Assembly: GCF_001183965.1 (NCBI RefSeq)
Contig: NZ_LFZV01000001.1
Coordinates: 2,860,352-2,924,351 of the forward strand
Direction: 5' to 3'
Source: Bacillus sp. FJAT-27916
GTDB taxonomy: Bacteria > Bacillota > Bacilli > Bacillales > Pradoshiaceae
DNA length: 64,000 bases
The notes below the pieces were generated by a model. That model was not told the origin of the DNA and searched no databases. It saw only the letters and a list, made by a program, of their open reading frames with translations. A program made the position numbers and the translations under genes. Positions 34,683 through 44,245 of this stretch are shown here, piece after piece (the first letter of the stretch is position 1; every line of letters begins with the position of its first letter).

Positions 34683-35561
34683 TTAACCTTGTCTACCTTT
34701 GCGAATGTCATAAAGATCGATAGCCACCTGATTCAATTCCCTCTTTACAAGAATCTTTTCCTTGAACCGTTCAGGCAGGCGGTTGTAGCCCGTCTCGATT
34801 CCTTTAAGTCCGCAGGCTATGGCAGCAACGGTATCCGTATCATGTCCCTTATTTGCGGCAGCCACTGCTACGTCCTCAAAGGTTTCCAAGTTGGAGAGGA
34901 AGTGAACAACCCATTTCATTGTATGTACGACATACCCATCTGGCAGGCAATCAGGCTCATTTGTGAGTAGGTCCTCATAGATGGTACCGGCTGTTTCCTC
35001 ACGGAGAGAGTGCCTCAAGGTATCCCCATTTAGCAGGCGAGAGGCAATCCGGTTGTAAATCAGGCAGGCCTCCGCAGCTGAATCATCGTAATGAGTCATC
35101 TTTGAATGACGTACAGTCAATTCCTCTAATTCCTTAGGATCTGAGTAAGCAAGCGCGATAGGCAGGCATCTCATCAAGGAGCCATTTCCTGCACTCTTCT
35201 CGCTCAGTTCGTAATGAACCTCCTTGGCCGCTTTCTCCCAGTCCCCAGTAAACATGGTCAGCACCTGACTGATGATTATGCCCACATCCTTTGGCTTTTG
35301 ATTATACCATTTCAGGAATTCCTCTCCGATATGAGGGATTGGGTCATCCGAACATTCGATGATTCCTTTGGCGACGCATAACGTCATCGCTGTATCATCC
35401 GTTATCTCACCGGCCTTTAAGTGCCATATTCCTCCACCAATGATTTCAGTCAATTTCCCGTATTTATTCTTAATCTCCTGTTCAGTCATGAATTCGGTTG
35501 TTCCGCCTAAAGCATCTCCAATTGCAACACCAAATAAACCGCCTTTCACTTGATCAAGCAT
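34683..35561 (-). CDS. ADP-ribosylglycohydrolase family protein
   Basis: 292-aa DraG/ARH-type hydrolase that removes ADP-ribose from proteins or small molecules. The N-terminus GGLFGVAIGDALGGTTEF and EITDDTAM supply the first metal ligands; C-terminal NKGHDTDTVAAIACG supplies the Asp pair of the dinuclear Mg site. All key residues are present. It stands alone with promoters on both sides; no ADP-ribosyltransferase is adjacent, so the substrate is unknown. Confidence 0.88.
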   Translation of the reverse strand: MLDQVKGGLFGVAIGDALGGTTEFMTEQEIKNKYGKLTEIIGGGIWHLKAGEITDDTAMTLCVAKGIIECSDDPIPHIGEEFLKWYNQKPKDVGIIISQVLTMFTGDWEKAAKEVHYELSEKSAGNGSLMRCLPIALAYSDPKELEELTVRHSKMTHYDDSAAEACLIYNRIASRLLNGDTLRHSLREETAGTIYEDLLTNEPDCLPDGYVVHTMKWVVHFLSNLETFEDVAVAAANKGHDTDTVAAIACGLKGIETGYNRLPERFKEKILVKRELNQVAIDLYDIRKGRQG

Positions 35562-35651
35562 TATGATGCACCTCTTTTATTTTGTCTACTATTCATTATT
35601 TTAACATAGTAATAACAAAATATTTTACCATCGATCGGCAAGGTCATCTTA

Positions 35652-36662
35652 CTAGCGTGATGCCGCGATATGAGTTCGGACCTCTTCTCCCATCACTTCC
35701 TCGTTATATAAATGACAGGCAACGAAATGTCCTTGATGAACCTCTTGCCATGCAGGCTTTTGCCGACTGCAGACTTCCATTGCATAAGGACACCTCGTAC
35801 GAAATACACATCCACTCGGCGGATTAGTCGGGCTGGGTATTTCCCCTTTTAGCAAGGTTCGCTCACGAGCATCTTCCACATCGGGGTCTGGGATGGGAAT
35901 CGCACCAAGCAGGGCTTCTGTATAAGGATGGAACGGGTTGGAATACAACTTTCCGCTCTCTGTCATTTCCATGAGGCGGCCTAAGTACATAACCCCGATA
36001 CGGTCGGCTAAATGTTTGACCATAGCAAGGTCATGAGCAATAAATAAATAGGTCAGCCCCTTTTCCCTTTGCAGCCTTTTTAACAGATTCACAACCTGTG
36101 CTTGCACAGAGACATCGAGAGCGGAGATTGGTTCATCGGCAATGATGAAATCAGGATTTAATGCAAGCGCCCTGGCAATGCCGATTCTTTGCCTTTGTCC
36201 CCCGCTGAATTCATGCGGATACCGATTGGCATGGTCTCGACTAAGTCCCACATCCTCCAGAAGCTCAATAACACGCTTCTCCCTCTCTTTTTTATTCTTA
36301 TATTGTTTATGGACTTCCATCGGCTCAGAGACAATCTCCATTACAGTCGAACGTGGATTCAGCGAAGCATATGGATCCTGGAAAATCATTTGCATATCCC
36401 GATGGAGCGCTGCCTTCTCTTTGTCACCGAAGGATTGTGTGTTCCTTCCCTTGAAGAGAATTTGTCCTTCTGATTGTTTATAAAGCCCAATGATCGTTCT
36501 GCCCAGCGTGGATTTCCCGCAGCCTGATTCACCAACAAGACCAACAGATTCCCCCTCGAAGATATGAAAGGTGATACCGTCAACCGCTTTGACTGTCTGC
36601 TTTTTGCCAATCTGGAAATGCTTTTTCACTTCCTGGAGTTCCAGTATTTTGTCGCCTTTCAT
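35652..36662 (-). CDS. ykfD: Peptide ABC transporter ATPase, YkfD/OppF type
   Basis: Second ATPase of the dipeptide/murein-peptide importer. Walker A GESGCGKST, signature SGGQRQR, Walker B PDFIIADEPISALD, and the C-terminal oligopeptide/dipeptide extension with four Cys-like ligands (CVFRTRCPYAMEVC) that may bind an Fe-S cluster. Last gene of the dpp-ykf operon, overlapping ykfC by 4 bases. 336 aa. The position matches B. subtilis ykfD exactly. Confidence 0.9.
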   Translation of the reverse strand: MKGDKILELQEVKKHFQIGKKQTVKAVDGITFHIFEGESVGLVGESGCGKSTLGRTIIGLYKQSEGQILFKGRNTQSFGDKEKAALHRDMQMIFQDPYASLNPRSTVMEIVSEPMEVHKQYKNKKEREKRVIELLEDVGLSRDHANRYPHEFSGGQRQRIGIARALALNPDFIIADEPISALDVSVQAQVVNLLKRLQREKGLTYLFIAHDLAMVKHLADRIGVMYLGRLMEMTESGKLYSNPFHPYTEALLGAIPIPDPDVEDARERTLLKGEIPSPTNPPSGCVFRTRCPYAMEVCSRQKPAWQEVHQGHFVACHLYNEEVMGEEVRTHIAASR

Positions 36663-37579
36663 TCCTCCATCCCCGCTTCCTTATAATACCGCCGGGCACA
36701 GCAAAGCTCACCCTCATAAATAGTCCCTTCAAGCAGTATGCTCTCAATCGATTTTCCTGTCTTAGGGGAATGAAGCAGCCGCCCGTTTCCATGATAGATT
36801 CCGACATGATGAATCGCTCCTTTCCCCTCCTCATAGGCAAAGAACAATAGGTCCCCTGGCTTAATAGCATCTAAAGAGACTTCTCTCCCTCCTCTTGCCT
36901 GGTCGGCCGCATCGCGTGCTGCAGGGAAACCATTTGCCTTCAGCATGGTATAGGCAAAGCCTGAGCAATCATAGCCATAGCTGCTCACCCCTCCCCATAA
37001 ATACGGCAGACCAATAAAACGCTCACCTGATCGGCAAATATCTTCTCCTGATTTCCTCCCAGCAGGCTTGCCGAAATGGACATCATCCCGATGCAGTTCA
37101 CCCTTGCCAAGGGGCGTTAAAACCTTAATGGTGTTCCCTGCTGCATTTATGAGAGGCAGCTCTGTTTGATAGCATAACGGGATGGTCGAATCCATTCCCT
37201 CTATCTTTAAGAGGGCTGTCTTGCTTTTAATAATAGCTGTCCCCTTTACTTCTTCAACGTTTTGGAACTTTCTAAGCTGGCGCAAAGGAACCCAGCCTGG
37301 GTAGCCTTTCTCATTCTTCGATGTAGGCTGACCTGGTACAAGGATGGATGCCCAATCTCCCTCAACCTTTGTCACGATTACATGTTCACCGAATAACACT
37401 TGCGTTTGAATACGATTGGAATCATGCAAATCCAACTGATCCGCCAGTGTCATTCCCATGAGCCACTCCGAAATTCTGGCTGGATGACTGATGACAGGAC
37501 GATCCAATTCCCGCGGCGCTGCCGAAGACGTCCAGACCGTCGCAACAGATACAGCTACTTGCATATGCATTCCGTCCAT
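36659..37579 (-). CDS. ykfC: Gamma-D-glutamyl-L-diamino acid endopeptidase, NlpC/P60
   Basis: 306 aa. Two N-terminal SH3b-like domains (WASILVPGQPT, GWVPLRQL) and a C-terminal NlpC/P60 cysteine peptidase with catalytic Cys in YGYDCSGFAYTM and His in HHVGIYHG. No signal peptide, so it acts in the cytoplasm on imported peptides of L-Ala-D-Glu-diamino acid type, cutting after D-Glu. It produces the L-Ala-D-Glu that YkfB epimerises. Overlaps ykfD and follows ykfB by 13 bases. Confidence 0.92.
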   Translation of the reverse strand: MDGMHMQVAVSVATVWTSSAAPRELDRPVISHPARISEWLMGMTLADQLDLHDSNRIQTQVLFGEHVIVTKVEGDWASILVPGQPTSKNEKGYPGWVPLRQLRKFQNVEEVKGTAIIKSKTALLKIEGMDSTIPLCYQTELPLINAAGNTIKVLTPLGKGELHRDDVHFGKPAGRKSGEDICRSGERFIGLPYLWGGVSSYGYDCSGFAYTMLKANGFPAARDAADQARGGREVSLDAIKPGDLLFFAYEEGKGAIHHVGIYHGNGRLLHSPKTGKSIESILLEGTIYEGELCCARRYYKEAGMEE

Positions 37580-37592
37580 TTAATCTCCTCCC

Positions 37593-38675
37593 TTATTGCG
37601 TATGAATTCCCCTGATTCCAAGGCCAGCCTCTTTCGGTAAATGAATCTTGTTAGTCTGATAACAAAGCCCGCCATTAAGAATGTTTTTTGAAAGCATGAG
37701 AGGTGCATCAAAATCATAACGTGTGATATTTTGCTTGCTTGCCGCAAAATGGGCTGCTGCTGTAATGCCAAGATGCGTTTCAATCATGCTTCCTGCCATG
37801 CATTCCATCCCAGCGGCTTCTGCCAGCTGGTTGATCTTCTGCCCTTGATAAATCCCTCCAGCCTTCATCAGCTTGATATTAATCAAGTCTGCCGCACGCA
37901 TTCTGATGACCTCGAGCGCCTGCTTAGGGGAGAACACAGACTCATCTGCCATAATCAACGTGTTTACATGATCAGTGACCTGCTTCAGACCGTGCAGATC
38001 ATGAGCCTTTACCGGCTGTTCCACCAGTTCAATATCCAGTCCCTCATCCTCCATCTGCCCTATAGCCCTGACTGCCATTTTCGGGGACCACCCCTGATTG
38101 GCATCAAGCCTGATGCGTATATGGTTTCCTGCCTTTTTTCTGATTTCCCTCACGCGTTGTATATCAAGTTCAATATCTCCTATACCAACCTTTACCTTTA
38201 AAATGGAAAAACCTTGCTCCTTATAACACTCCGTATCCTCCCCCATCTCCTCGGGGCTGTTCACACTGACCGTCATATTTGTCTCAAGCTCTCCGTATGC
38301 GCCTCCCAAATATTCATATAATGGGAGATGACTATTTTGTGCAAGACAATCATAGACTGCCATATCGAGCGCCGCTTTAGCGCTTGTGTTTCCTACCATA
38401 ACACCCGATAATCCAGTAAGCACCTCCTCATAGGCTAAGAGATTCCGTCCAATCAAAAATGGACCAAGATGCTCCTTTATCGCAGCATCTATGGATGAAA
38501 GGGAGTCTCCTGTAACGGCGACCGTCGCAGGAGCTTCACCCCAACCGGAAATTCCATTGTCACAATCAAGGCGTACCACAAGTGAGTCTGCAGACAGAAC
38601 GGTCCGGACCGCCGTTTTAAATGGTTTAACAAGGGGTACCCTCACGAGGAAGGTATCAATATTTGTTACTTTCAT
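37593..38675 (-). CDS. ykfB: L-Ala-D/L-Glu epimerase
   Basis: Enolase-superfamily enzyme converting L-Ala-D-Glu to L-Ala-L-Glu, so that ordinary peptidases can use it. 360 aa. Lys-x-Lys acid/base pair in ILKVKVG, metal ligands in RLDANQGW, ELVEQP and MADESVF, and the second Lys in INIKLMKAGG. Overlaps ykfA by 20 bases. The order ykfA-B-C-D matches B. subtilis. Confidence 0.92.
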   Translation of the reverse strand: MKVTNIDTFLVRVPLVKPFKTAVRTVLSADSLVVRLDCDNGISGWGEAPATVAVTGDSLSSIDAAIKEHLGPFLIGRNLLAYEEVLTGLSGVMVGNTSAKAALDMAVYDCLAQNSHLPLYEYLGGAYGELETNMTVSVNSPEEMGEDTECYKEQGFSILKVKVGIGDIELDIQRVREIRKKAGNHIRIRLDANQGWSPKMAVRAIGQMEDEGLDIELVEQPVKAHDLHGLKQVTDHVNTLIMADESVFSPKQALEVIRMRAADLINIKLMKAGGIYQGQKINQLAEAAGMECMAGSMIETHLGITAAAHFAASKQNITRYDFDAPLMLSKNILNGGLCYQTNKIHLPKEAGLGIRGIHTQ

Positions 38676-39600
38676 TCGCTACTACCCCGCTTTCTACCTT
38701 GAGCACCTTTGCAGCTGTGTCGATGGTACATGCCGTGCCAAGTGGAATAGCAAAATGAGGATCACAATGCCCAATCATGAACCCGCTCATGGCTGGCTTC
38801 CCAATTAAGTCCGCATAATGATGTAGAACTTCTTCAAGCGTTAAAGTTTTTTGGCGTTCCGGCTCTCCGTCAGAGAAATCACCTATAACAAGCCCTTTGA
38901 TTCCTTGCAGTTTTCCGGCATTCCACAGCTGATTCAAGTAACGGTCAACATTCCGGGGTTCTTCATGTATATCTTCAATAAAGAGAATCTTTCCATCCGT
39001 ATCAATCTCATTTTCCGTACCAAGCGAGGAGGTAATCAAACATAAATTCCCTCCAACAAGTTCCCCTTCTCCTGACCCTTCTACCAATACGTCAAGCCTT
39101 GAGATCTCCTCTGTGTAACAAAGCCCCTCTGGACTGAACAATTGGTTAAATGATTGTTTCGTTATGGAATGTACCTCCTTATTTCCGATATCACTGGCAA
39201 GCATCGGCCCATGGAAAGTCACCAATCCAGCTCGCTGTCTAATGGCGGTATGAAGGTAGGTAATATCGCTATAGCCCCAAAAAATTTTGGGATGGTTCTT
39301 AATAGCTTCATAGTCGAGTAAATCTGCGATTCTTGCCGTTCCATAGCCGCCGCAGGCACAAAAAACAGCCTTAATATCCGGGTCAAGGAACATCGACATC
39401 ACATCACTTGCCCGCTCCTCATCCCTTCCGGCCAAATAGCCGTATTGGTTCTCTATGTTCTTTCCAACAACCAGCTCCAGTCCTAAAGCCTCCTCGAAAA
39501 ATGGAACAGCTCTTTTTAATTTCTCTAAGTCAGGGGGACTTGCAGGCGCAATGATTCCTACCTTATCTCCCCTCTTAAGTCTCTCTGGTTTGACAGCCAT
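38656..39600 (-). CDS. ykfA: Murein peptide LD-carboxypeptidase, S66 family
   Basis: 314-aa serine peptidase of the LD-carboxypeptidase/MccF family, removing the terminal D-Ala from murein tetrapeptides or related amides. N-terminal GIIAPASPP, GYGTARIADLLDY, GYSDIT and the nucleophile Ser region FHGPMLASD, with the C-terminal Glu-His pair in GHCDPHFAIPLG. No signal peptide, so cytoplasmic. First of the ykf recycling enzymes after the transporter genes. Confidence 0.9.
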   Translation of the reverse strand: MAVKPERLKRGDKVGIIAPASPPDLEKLKRAVPFFEEALGLELVVGKNIENQYGYLAGRDEERASDVMSMFLDPDIKAVFCACGGYGTARIADLLDYEAIKNHPKIFWGYSDITYLHTAIRQRAGLVTFHGPMLASDIGNKEVHSITKQSFNQLFSPEGLCYTEEISRLDVLVEGSGEGELVGGNLCLITSSLGTENEIDTDGKILFIEDIHEEPRNVDRYLNQLWNAGKLQGIKGLVIGDFSDGEPERQKTLTLEEVLHHYADLIGKPAMSGFMIGHCDPHFAIPLGTACTIDTAAKVLKVESGVVANESNKY

Positions 39601-39695
39601 TCAGCACACTCCAATCTGTTAAAAGGATGTTCTCAATCGAACATCCTTCTCATCGGTTTTATCCTATTGTATTCGTACCCTTGCTCTAACCAACC

Positions 39696-41318
39696 TTACT
39701 TTTTATCCGCCCATTTTAATTCCAAATAGCCAACTGGATGGCGAATGATGTCCGTGACGCCATCTGCCTGTAAATACAATTGATTGTAGAAGTGAATTGG
39801 GATGATTGGCATTTCACCCATTAGAATTTGTTCTGCCTCATACATCAACTCATAACGCTTCTTTTCATCACTCTCAAGCTTTGCTTTCTTGATTAGTTCA
39901 TCATACTTTTCACTGCTCCAGCCAGTCCGGTTCATCGAGTGGCCAGTTTGGAAGTTTTCCAAAAAGTTAATCGGGTCTGCATAATCTGCCAGGAAGGAGC
40001 TTCTGGAAAACTGAAGCTTCAACGCCTTTTGGTCTTCTGCAAAGACATTGGATTCCAAATTAGCCAGCTTCACATCCACGCCAAGATTCTCCTTATACAT
40101 TTGCTGCAAGGCTTCCGCAATCTTCTTATGCGTATCATCTCCCGTAGAGTACGTTAACGTGACCTCGGGAAGCTTGTCATAGTTCTCCTCCTCGAGCCCT
40201 TTAGCCAGCAATTCCTTTGCTTTGTTCACATCTGTCACCATTAAATCTCCATTTATCTCCCTAAAGTCCTTGCCAGAAGGGTCCTTGAATCCTGGAGCCA
40301 CAAATCCATAGGCGGGCTCCTCTTCATTCTTCGTCACATAATCAACTAGCTGCTTTTGATCTGTCGCCATCGCAAATGCCTTCCGGATATTGATATTTTG
40401 AAAAGGCTCTTTCTCAACATTGAAACGGAAGAAATAAAGTCCGGCCTGTTCTTCAACCTTTACTTTATCCTCCTTAATCAATTGACCGCTCATCTCTGGA
40501 GGCACATCAGACGTATCCAGTTCCCCGTTCGTGTACATCTGATATTCGGTCGTTGTATCATTGACCATTGCCCAGTTTACTTTATCGAGATTGACCGAAT
40601 CAGCATCCCAATATTCCGGGTTCTTCTTCATAATCATGTGACTGTCATGCTTCCACTCAGATAGGATAAATGGGCCGTTTCCAACAAAGCTTTCTGCTTC
40701 GGCAAACCACTCAGGATTCTCTTTGGCTGTCTTCTCATTGATAGGGAAGAATGCTGGATTCGTGATAACACTCAAGAAATATGCTTGCGGACTCGTCAAT
40801 GTTACCTTAAAGGTCTTTTCATCAACCGCCTCAACCTTTACATCGTCTGCAGTCCCTTTTTCTGTATTAAAGGCTTCTCCGCCCTCAATGAAATAACCGA
40901 GAAAGGCAGCACCAGAAGCCGTTTCCGGATCTAAGAGCCGTTTCCACGCATAGACGAAATCAGAGGCAGTCAAATCATCGCCATTAGACCATTTCGCATC
41001 CTCACGGATAAAGAAGGTATATACCTTCCCATCATCTGATACCTCCCAATTTTCAGCTGCTGCTGGTTCAGGTTCATGGTTCTTCCCAAGCCTCGTCAAC
41101 CCTTCCATCAAATTATTAAGTGCGTTCCAGGAAACCGCATTAAAGCCGATTGGCGGGTCAAAGGATGTTGGTTCTTCTCCATTATTCAAATAAAGAACCT
41201 TTTCATCGCCATCTTGATTGCCCTTACTTTCTTCATTGCCAGATTCCTTTGTCGCCGTACAAGCCGCACTCAACACCAGCATCATCAAAATGCTTAAAAC
41301 AGAAATTACTTTCTTCAT
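39696..41318 (-). CDS. dppE: Peptide-binding lipoprotein of the Dpp transporter
   Basis: Extracytoplasmic solute-binding protein family 5. Lipobox LSAAC at the end of a short signal peptide, then SFDPPIGFNAVSW and the family-5 signature region KVYTFFIREDAKWSNGD. About 540 aa. ATG at 41318 is favoured over the ATG two codons upstream because GGGGGATGAGG then lies at proper distance. It probably captures murein tripeptides or dipeptides, as DppE does in B. subtilis. Confidence 0.92.
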   Translation of the reverse strand: MKKVISVLSILMMLVLSAACTATKESGNEESKGNQDGDEKVLYLNNGEEPTSFDPPIGFNAVSWNALNNLMEGLTRLGKNHEPEPAAAENWEVSDDGKVYTFFIREDAKWSNGDDLTASDFVYAWKRLLDPETASGAAFLGYFIEGGEAFNTEKGTADDVKVEAVDEKTFKVTLTSPQAYFLSVITNPAFFPINEKTAKENPEWFAEAESFVGNGPFILSEWKHDSHMIMKKNPEYWDADSVNLDKVNWAMVNDTTTEYQMYTNGELDTSDVPPEMSGQLIKEDKVKVEEQAGLYFFRFNVEKEPFQNINIRKAFAMATDQKQLVDYVTKNEEEPAYGFVAPGFKDPSGKDFREINGDLMVTDVNKAKELLAKGLEEENYDKLPEVTLTYSTGDDTHKKIAEALQQMYKENLGVDVKLANLESNVFAEDQKALKLQFSRSSFLADYADPINFLENFQTGHSMNRTGWSSEKYDELIKKAKLESDEKKRYELMYEAEQILMGEMPIIPIHFYNQLYLQADGVTDIIRHPVGYLELKWADKK

Positions 41319-41336
41319 CCTCATCCCCCTAAATAA

Positions 41337-42347
41337 TTAATAATAGCTGTTCTTTCCAGCTGCATTTCTCCCTAGTCCAGCTCTTTCATCCTCCAGCCAG
41401 CAATTGACAAGATGGGCATCCTGAATATGTGTTCTTTCCGGATATACTCTGACGCATACCTCCATCGCATAATCACATCTAGCGGTAAAAGGACACCCTT
41501 GCGGCGGTGCAAATAAGTCAGGCGGAGAACCGGCTATCGGGATGAGTTCCCCTTCCTGGTCCAAACGCGGTATAGACTGCAAAAGCCCTTTTGTATAGGG
41601 GTGCCGTGCATGATAGAAGATATCCCTTCTGCTGCCGGTTTCTACAATTTTTCCGGCATACATAACCGCAATCCGGTCCGCCACTTGGGCGACAACGCCC
41701 ATATCGTGAGTGATCAAAATAATGGAGACGCCTGTCTGCTTTTGTATTTGGCGAAAGAGGTCGAGAATTTGAGCCTGAATCGTGACATCAAGCGCTGTAG
41801 TCGGCTCATCCGCTATCAAAATATCAGGCTCGCAAATAAGCGCCATGGCAATAACGATTCTCTGCCTCATTCCGCCGCTGAACTGATGCGGATATTGCTT
41901 AAACCGTATGTCTGGATTGGCGATTCCCACCATCTCCAAATACTCGAGACCCTTCCTCTTAGCAGAGGATTTTGATAGATTTTGATGCTCCATTAAACCC
42001 TCTGTTATTTGTTCGCCAATCGTGATTGTCGGATTCAAGGCCGTCATTGGATCCTGGAAAATCATCGAGATATCGACTCCCCTAATCTTCCGCAAATCCG
42101 CTTCCTTAAGCTTGGCAAGGTCCCTTCCGCCATATTGAATTTTTCCTTTTGTAATTCGTCCATGCGGGGTTGGTATAAGTCCCATTATGCTTTGTGATGT
42201 TACACTTTTTCCGCATCCTGATTCCCCGACAATGGCCAACGTTTCTCCGCGGTAAAGACTGAACGACACGCCGCGTACGGCATGGACAATCCCGCCAAAG
42301 GTTGAGAATTGAACATGCAAGTCATGTACTTGAAGAACCTTCTCCAT
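41337..42347 (-). CDS. dppD: Peptide ABC transporter ATPase, DppD
   Basis: First ATPase of the importer. Walker A GESGCGKSV, signature SGGMRQR, Walker B EPDILIADEPTTALDVT, His switch ITHDMGVVA, and a C-terminal Cys-containing oligopeptide extension (GCPFTARCDYAMEVC). 336 aa. Between dppC and dppE with 5- and 18-base gaps. Confidence 0.92.
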   Translation of the reverse strand: MEKVLQVHDLHVQFSTFGGIVHAVRGVSFSLYRGETLAIVGESGCGKSVTSQSIMGLIPTPHGRITKGKIQYGGRDLAKLKEADLRKIRGVDISMIFQDPMTALNPTITIGEQITEGLMEHQNLSKSSAKRKGLEYLEMVGIANPDIRFKQYPHQFSGGMRQRIVIAMALICEPDILIADEPTTALDVTIQAQILDLFRQIQKQTGVSIILITHDMGVVAQVADRIAVMYAGKIVETGSRRDIFYHARHPYTKGLLQSIPRLDQEGELIPIAGSPPDLFAPPQGCPFTARCDYAMEVCVRVYPERTHIQDAHLVNCWLEDERAGLGRNAAGKNSYY

Positions 42348-42352
42348 CTAAA

Positions 42353-43303
42353 TCATCTCCTAAGCTTCGGGTCGAGTGCATCTTGAAGTCCATCGCCAAC
42401 CACATTAAAGGCAAACATGGTCATCGATATGAACAGGGCAGGGAAGAACAAACGCCACCAATACCCGCTCAATATAACGCCCAATGCGTCATTCAGCATT
42501 CCTCCCCAGCTCGCATGAGGGGCTTGAATGCCTAATCCGAGAAAGCTCAAAAAAGCTTCCGCAAAAATGGCCGATGGAATGGTCAATGTCAGCTGAACAA
42601 TAATCGGCCCCATTGCATTCGGCAATAAATTTCTACGAATAATCCTTCGTGTCTTTGTTGCAAAGGTTTTAGATGCGAGCACGAATTCATAGTTCTTGAT
42701 TTGAAGCACCTGCCCTCGGACAATCCGCGCCATTCCAATCCATCCTGTCACAGACAAAGCGATAATGATGGTAAATAATCCAGGTCCCATTACGACCGCA
42801 AGAAGAATGACCAAAAGCAAGTAAGGCAATCCGTACAGCACCTCAATGATTCGCATCATCAGATGGTCAGTTCTTCCTCCCTTATAGCCTGCTACACCCC
42901 CATAAATCACGCCTACAAAGAAATCAATCATGGCTGCCATGATTCCTACAAATAAAGAGACACGGGCACCATACCAGGTTCTCGCAAATACATCTCGGCC
43001 AAGATCATCTGTGCCAAACCAATATTCAGATGAAGGAGGCATATTTTGATTCATAATGGATTGCTTTTCAATAGGGTTTGGCGAGAGCGAAGGACCGATA
43101 ATGGCCATGATGACAAGAAATGAGAGAAACACCAACCCTGCCATCGCCAGTTTATTCTGACGAAGCATTTGCCACGAGTCCTGCCAATAAGTCCTGCTTG
43201 GGCGAACGACAGCCTCTGCATCAAGAGCTTTTTGGTCAAGGGGCTTAAACCATTCATCTGGTATTTCTTTTGGTTGTTTCGATTTCACGTGCAAAGTGTT
43301 CAC
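42353..43303 (-). CDS. dppC: Peptide ABC transporter permease, DppC
   Basis: OppC/DppC-type permease of 316 aa. A cytoplasmic N-terminus, membrane helix LAMAGLVFLSFLVIMAII, the DLGRDVFAR motif typical of DppC/OppC, and the EAA loop around AEAFLSFLGLGIQAP near the C-terminus. Overlaps dppB by 4 bases. Confidence 0.92.
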   Translation of the reverse strand: MNTLHVKSKQPKEIPDEWFKPLDQKALDAEAVVRPSRTYWQDSWQMLRQNKLAMAGLVFLSFLVIMAIIGPSLSPNPIEKQSIMNQNMPPSSEYWFGTDDLGRDVFARTWYGARVSLFVGIMAAMIDFFVGVIYGGVAGYKGGRTDHLMMRIIEVLYGLPYLLLVILLAVVMGPGLFTIIIALSVTGWIGMARIVRGQVLQIKNYEFVLASKTFATKTRRIIRRNLLPNAMGPIIVQLTLTIPSAIFAEAFLSFLGLGIQAPHASWGGMLNDALGVILSGYWWRLFFPALFISMTMFAFNVVGDGLQDALDPKLRR

Positions 43304-44238
43304 CCCTCTTTCTTATTCAAATTAATGCGAGGGTCAAGGATTCCATAGGCGATATCCACCAAGAAAAGCATGATGATCAGAACAGAGCTATAAAAAACGG
43401 TTGTTCCCATTATGACCGGATAATCACGATTATTGATGCTTTCAATGAAATACTTGCCCATCCCGGGTATGGCGAAAATCTTCTCAATGACGAACGTTCC
43501 GGTCAGAATGCTTGCCGCCAATGTCCCGAGTACGGTCACGACAGGCAAAAGAGCATTACGCAGGGCATGCTTAAACACGATTTTGGCTGGACTCAATCCT
43601 TTCGCCTTGGCCGTACGGATATAATCCTGGGTCAGCACCTCAAGCATGCTCGAACGGGTCAGCCTCGCAATAATCGCCATTGGACCTGTCGCTAGGGCAA
43701 AAGTAGGCAGAATCATATGACGCCAGCTTGTCCAAGTTGCGGCCGGCAGCCATCCTGCCTTAACAGCAAACACTTGAATAAATAAAGTTGCCAACACAAA
43801 GTTGGGAATAGAAATTCCTAAAACAGCAATGGTCATAGCCAAATAATCGATGATACCATTTCTTCTCAAGGCAGCAATCACACCAAGTGTAATGCCTGAC
43901 ACAATGGCTACGATAAGAGTGTAAAGACCCAGCTCTAAGGAAACAGGGAATCCCCAAGAAATCATGTCATTCACCGTTTGTGAGGATTTTTTGATGGAGG
44001 GACCAAAATCTAATGTGATGACCGATTTCAAGTAGTTCACATACTGAACGACTAATGGCTCATCCAACTGGTAATAAGCAATCAAATTCCTCTGTACTGC
44101 CTCATTGGTCGTCCTTTCCTCATTAAATGGGGAGCCTGGAACGGCATGCATCAAGAAAAATGTACCTGTAATGATCAGCCATAAGGTTAAAAGCATAGAG
44201 ACAAGGCGGCGGATAATAAATGTATTCAGATGGGCCAC
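43300..44238 (-). CDS. dppB: Peptide ABC transporter permease, DppB
   Basis: OppB/DppB-type permease of 312 aa. N-terminal helix MLLTLWLIITGTFFLMH followed by the PGSPF motif, and the EAA-type cytoplasmic loop in TAKAKGLSPAKIVFKHALRN. It starts 7 bases after dppA. Confidence 0.92.
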   Translation of the reverse strand: MAHLNTFIIRRLVSMLLTLWLIITGTFFLMHAVPGSPFNEERTTNEAVQRNLIAYYQLDEPLVVQYVNYLKSVITLDFGPSIKKSSQTVNDMISWGFPVSLELGLYTLIVAIVSGITLGVIAALRRNGIIDYLAMTIAVLGISIPNFVLATLFIQVFAVKAGWLPAATWTSWRHMILPTFALATGPMAIIARLTRSSMLEVLTQDYIRTAKAKGLSPAKIVFKHALRNALLPVVTVLGTLAASILTGTFVIEKIFAIPGMGKYFIESINNRDYPVIMGTTVFYSSVLIIMLFLVDIAYGILDPRINLNKKEG

Positions 44239-44245
44239 CTCTTCC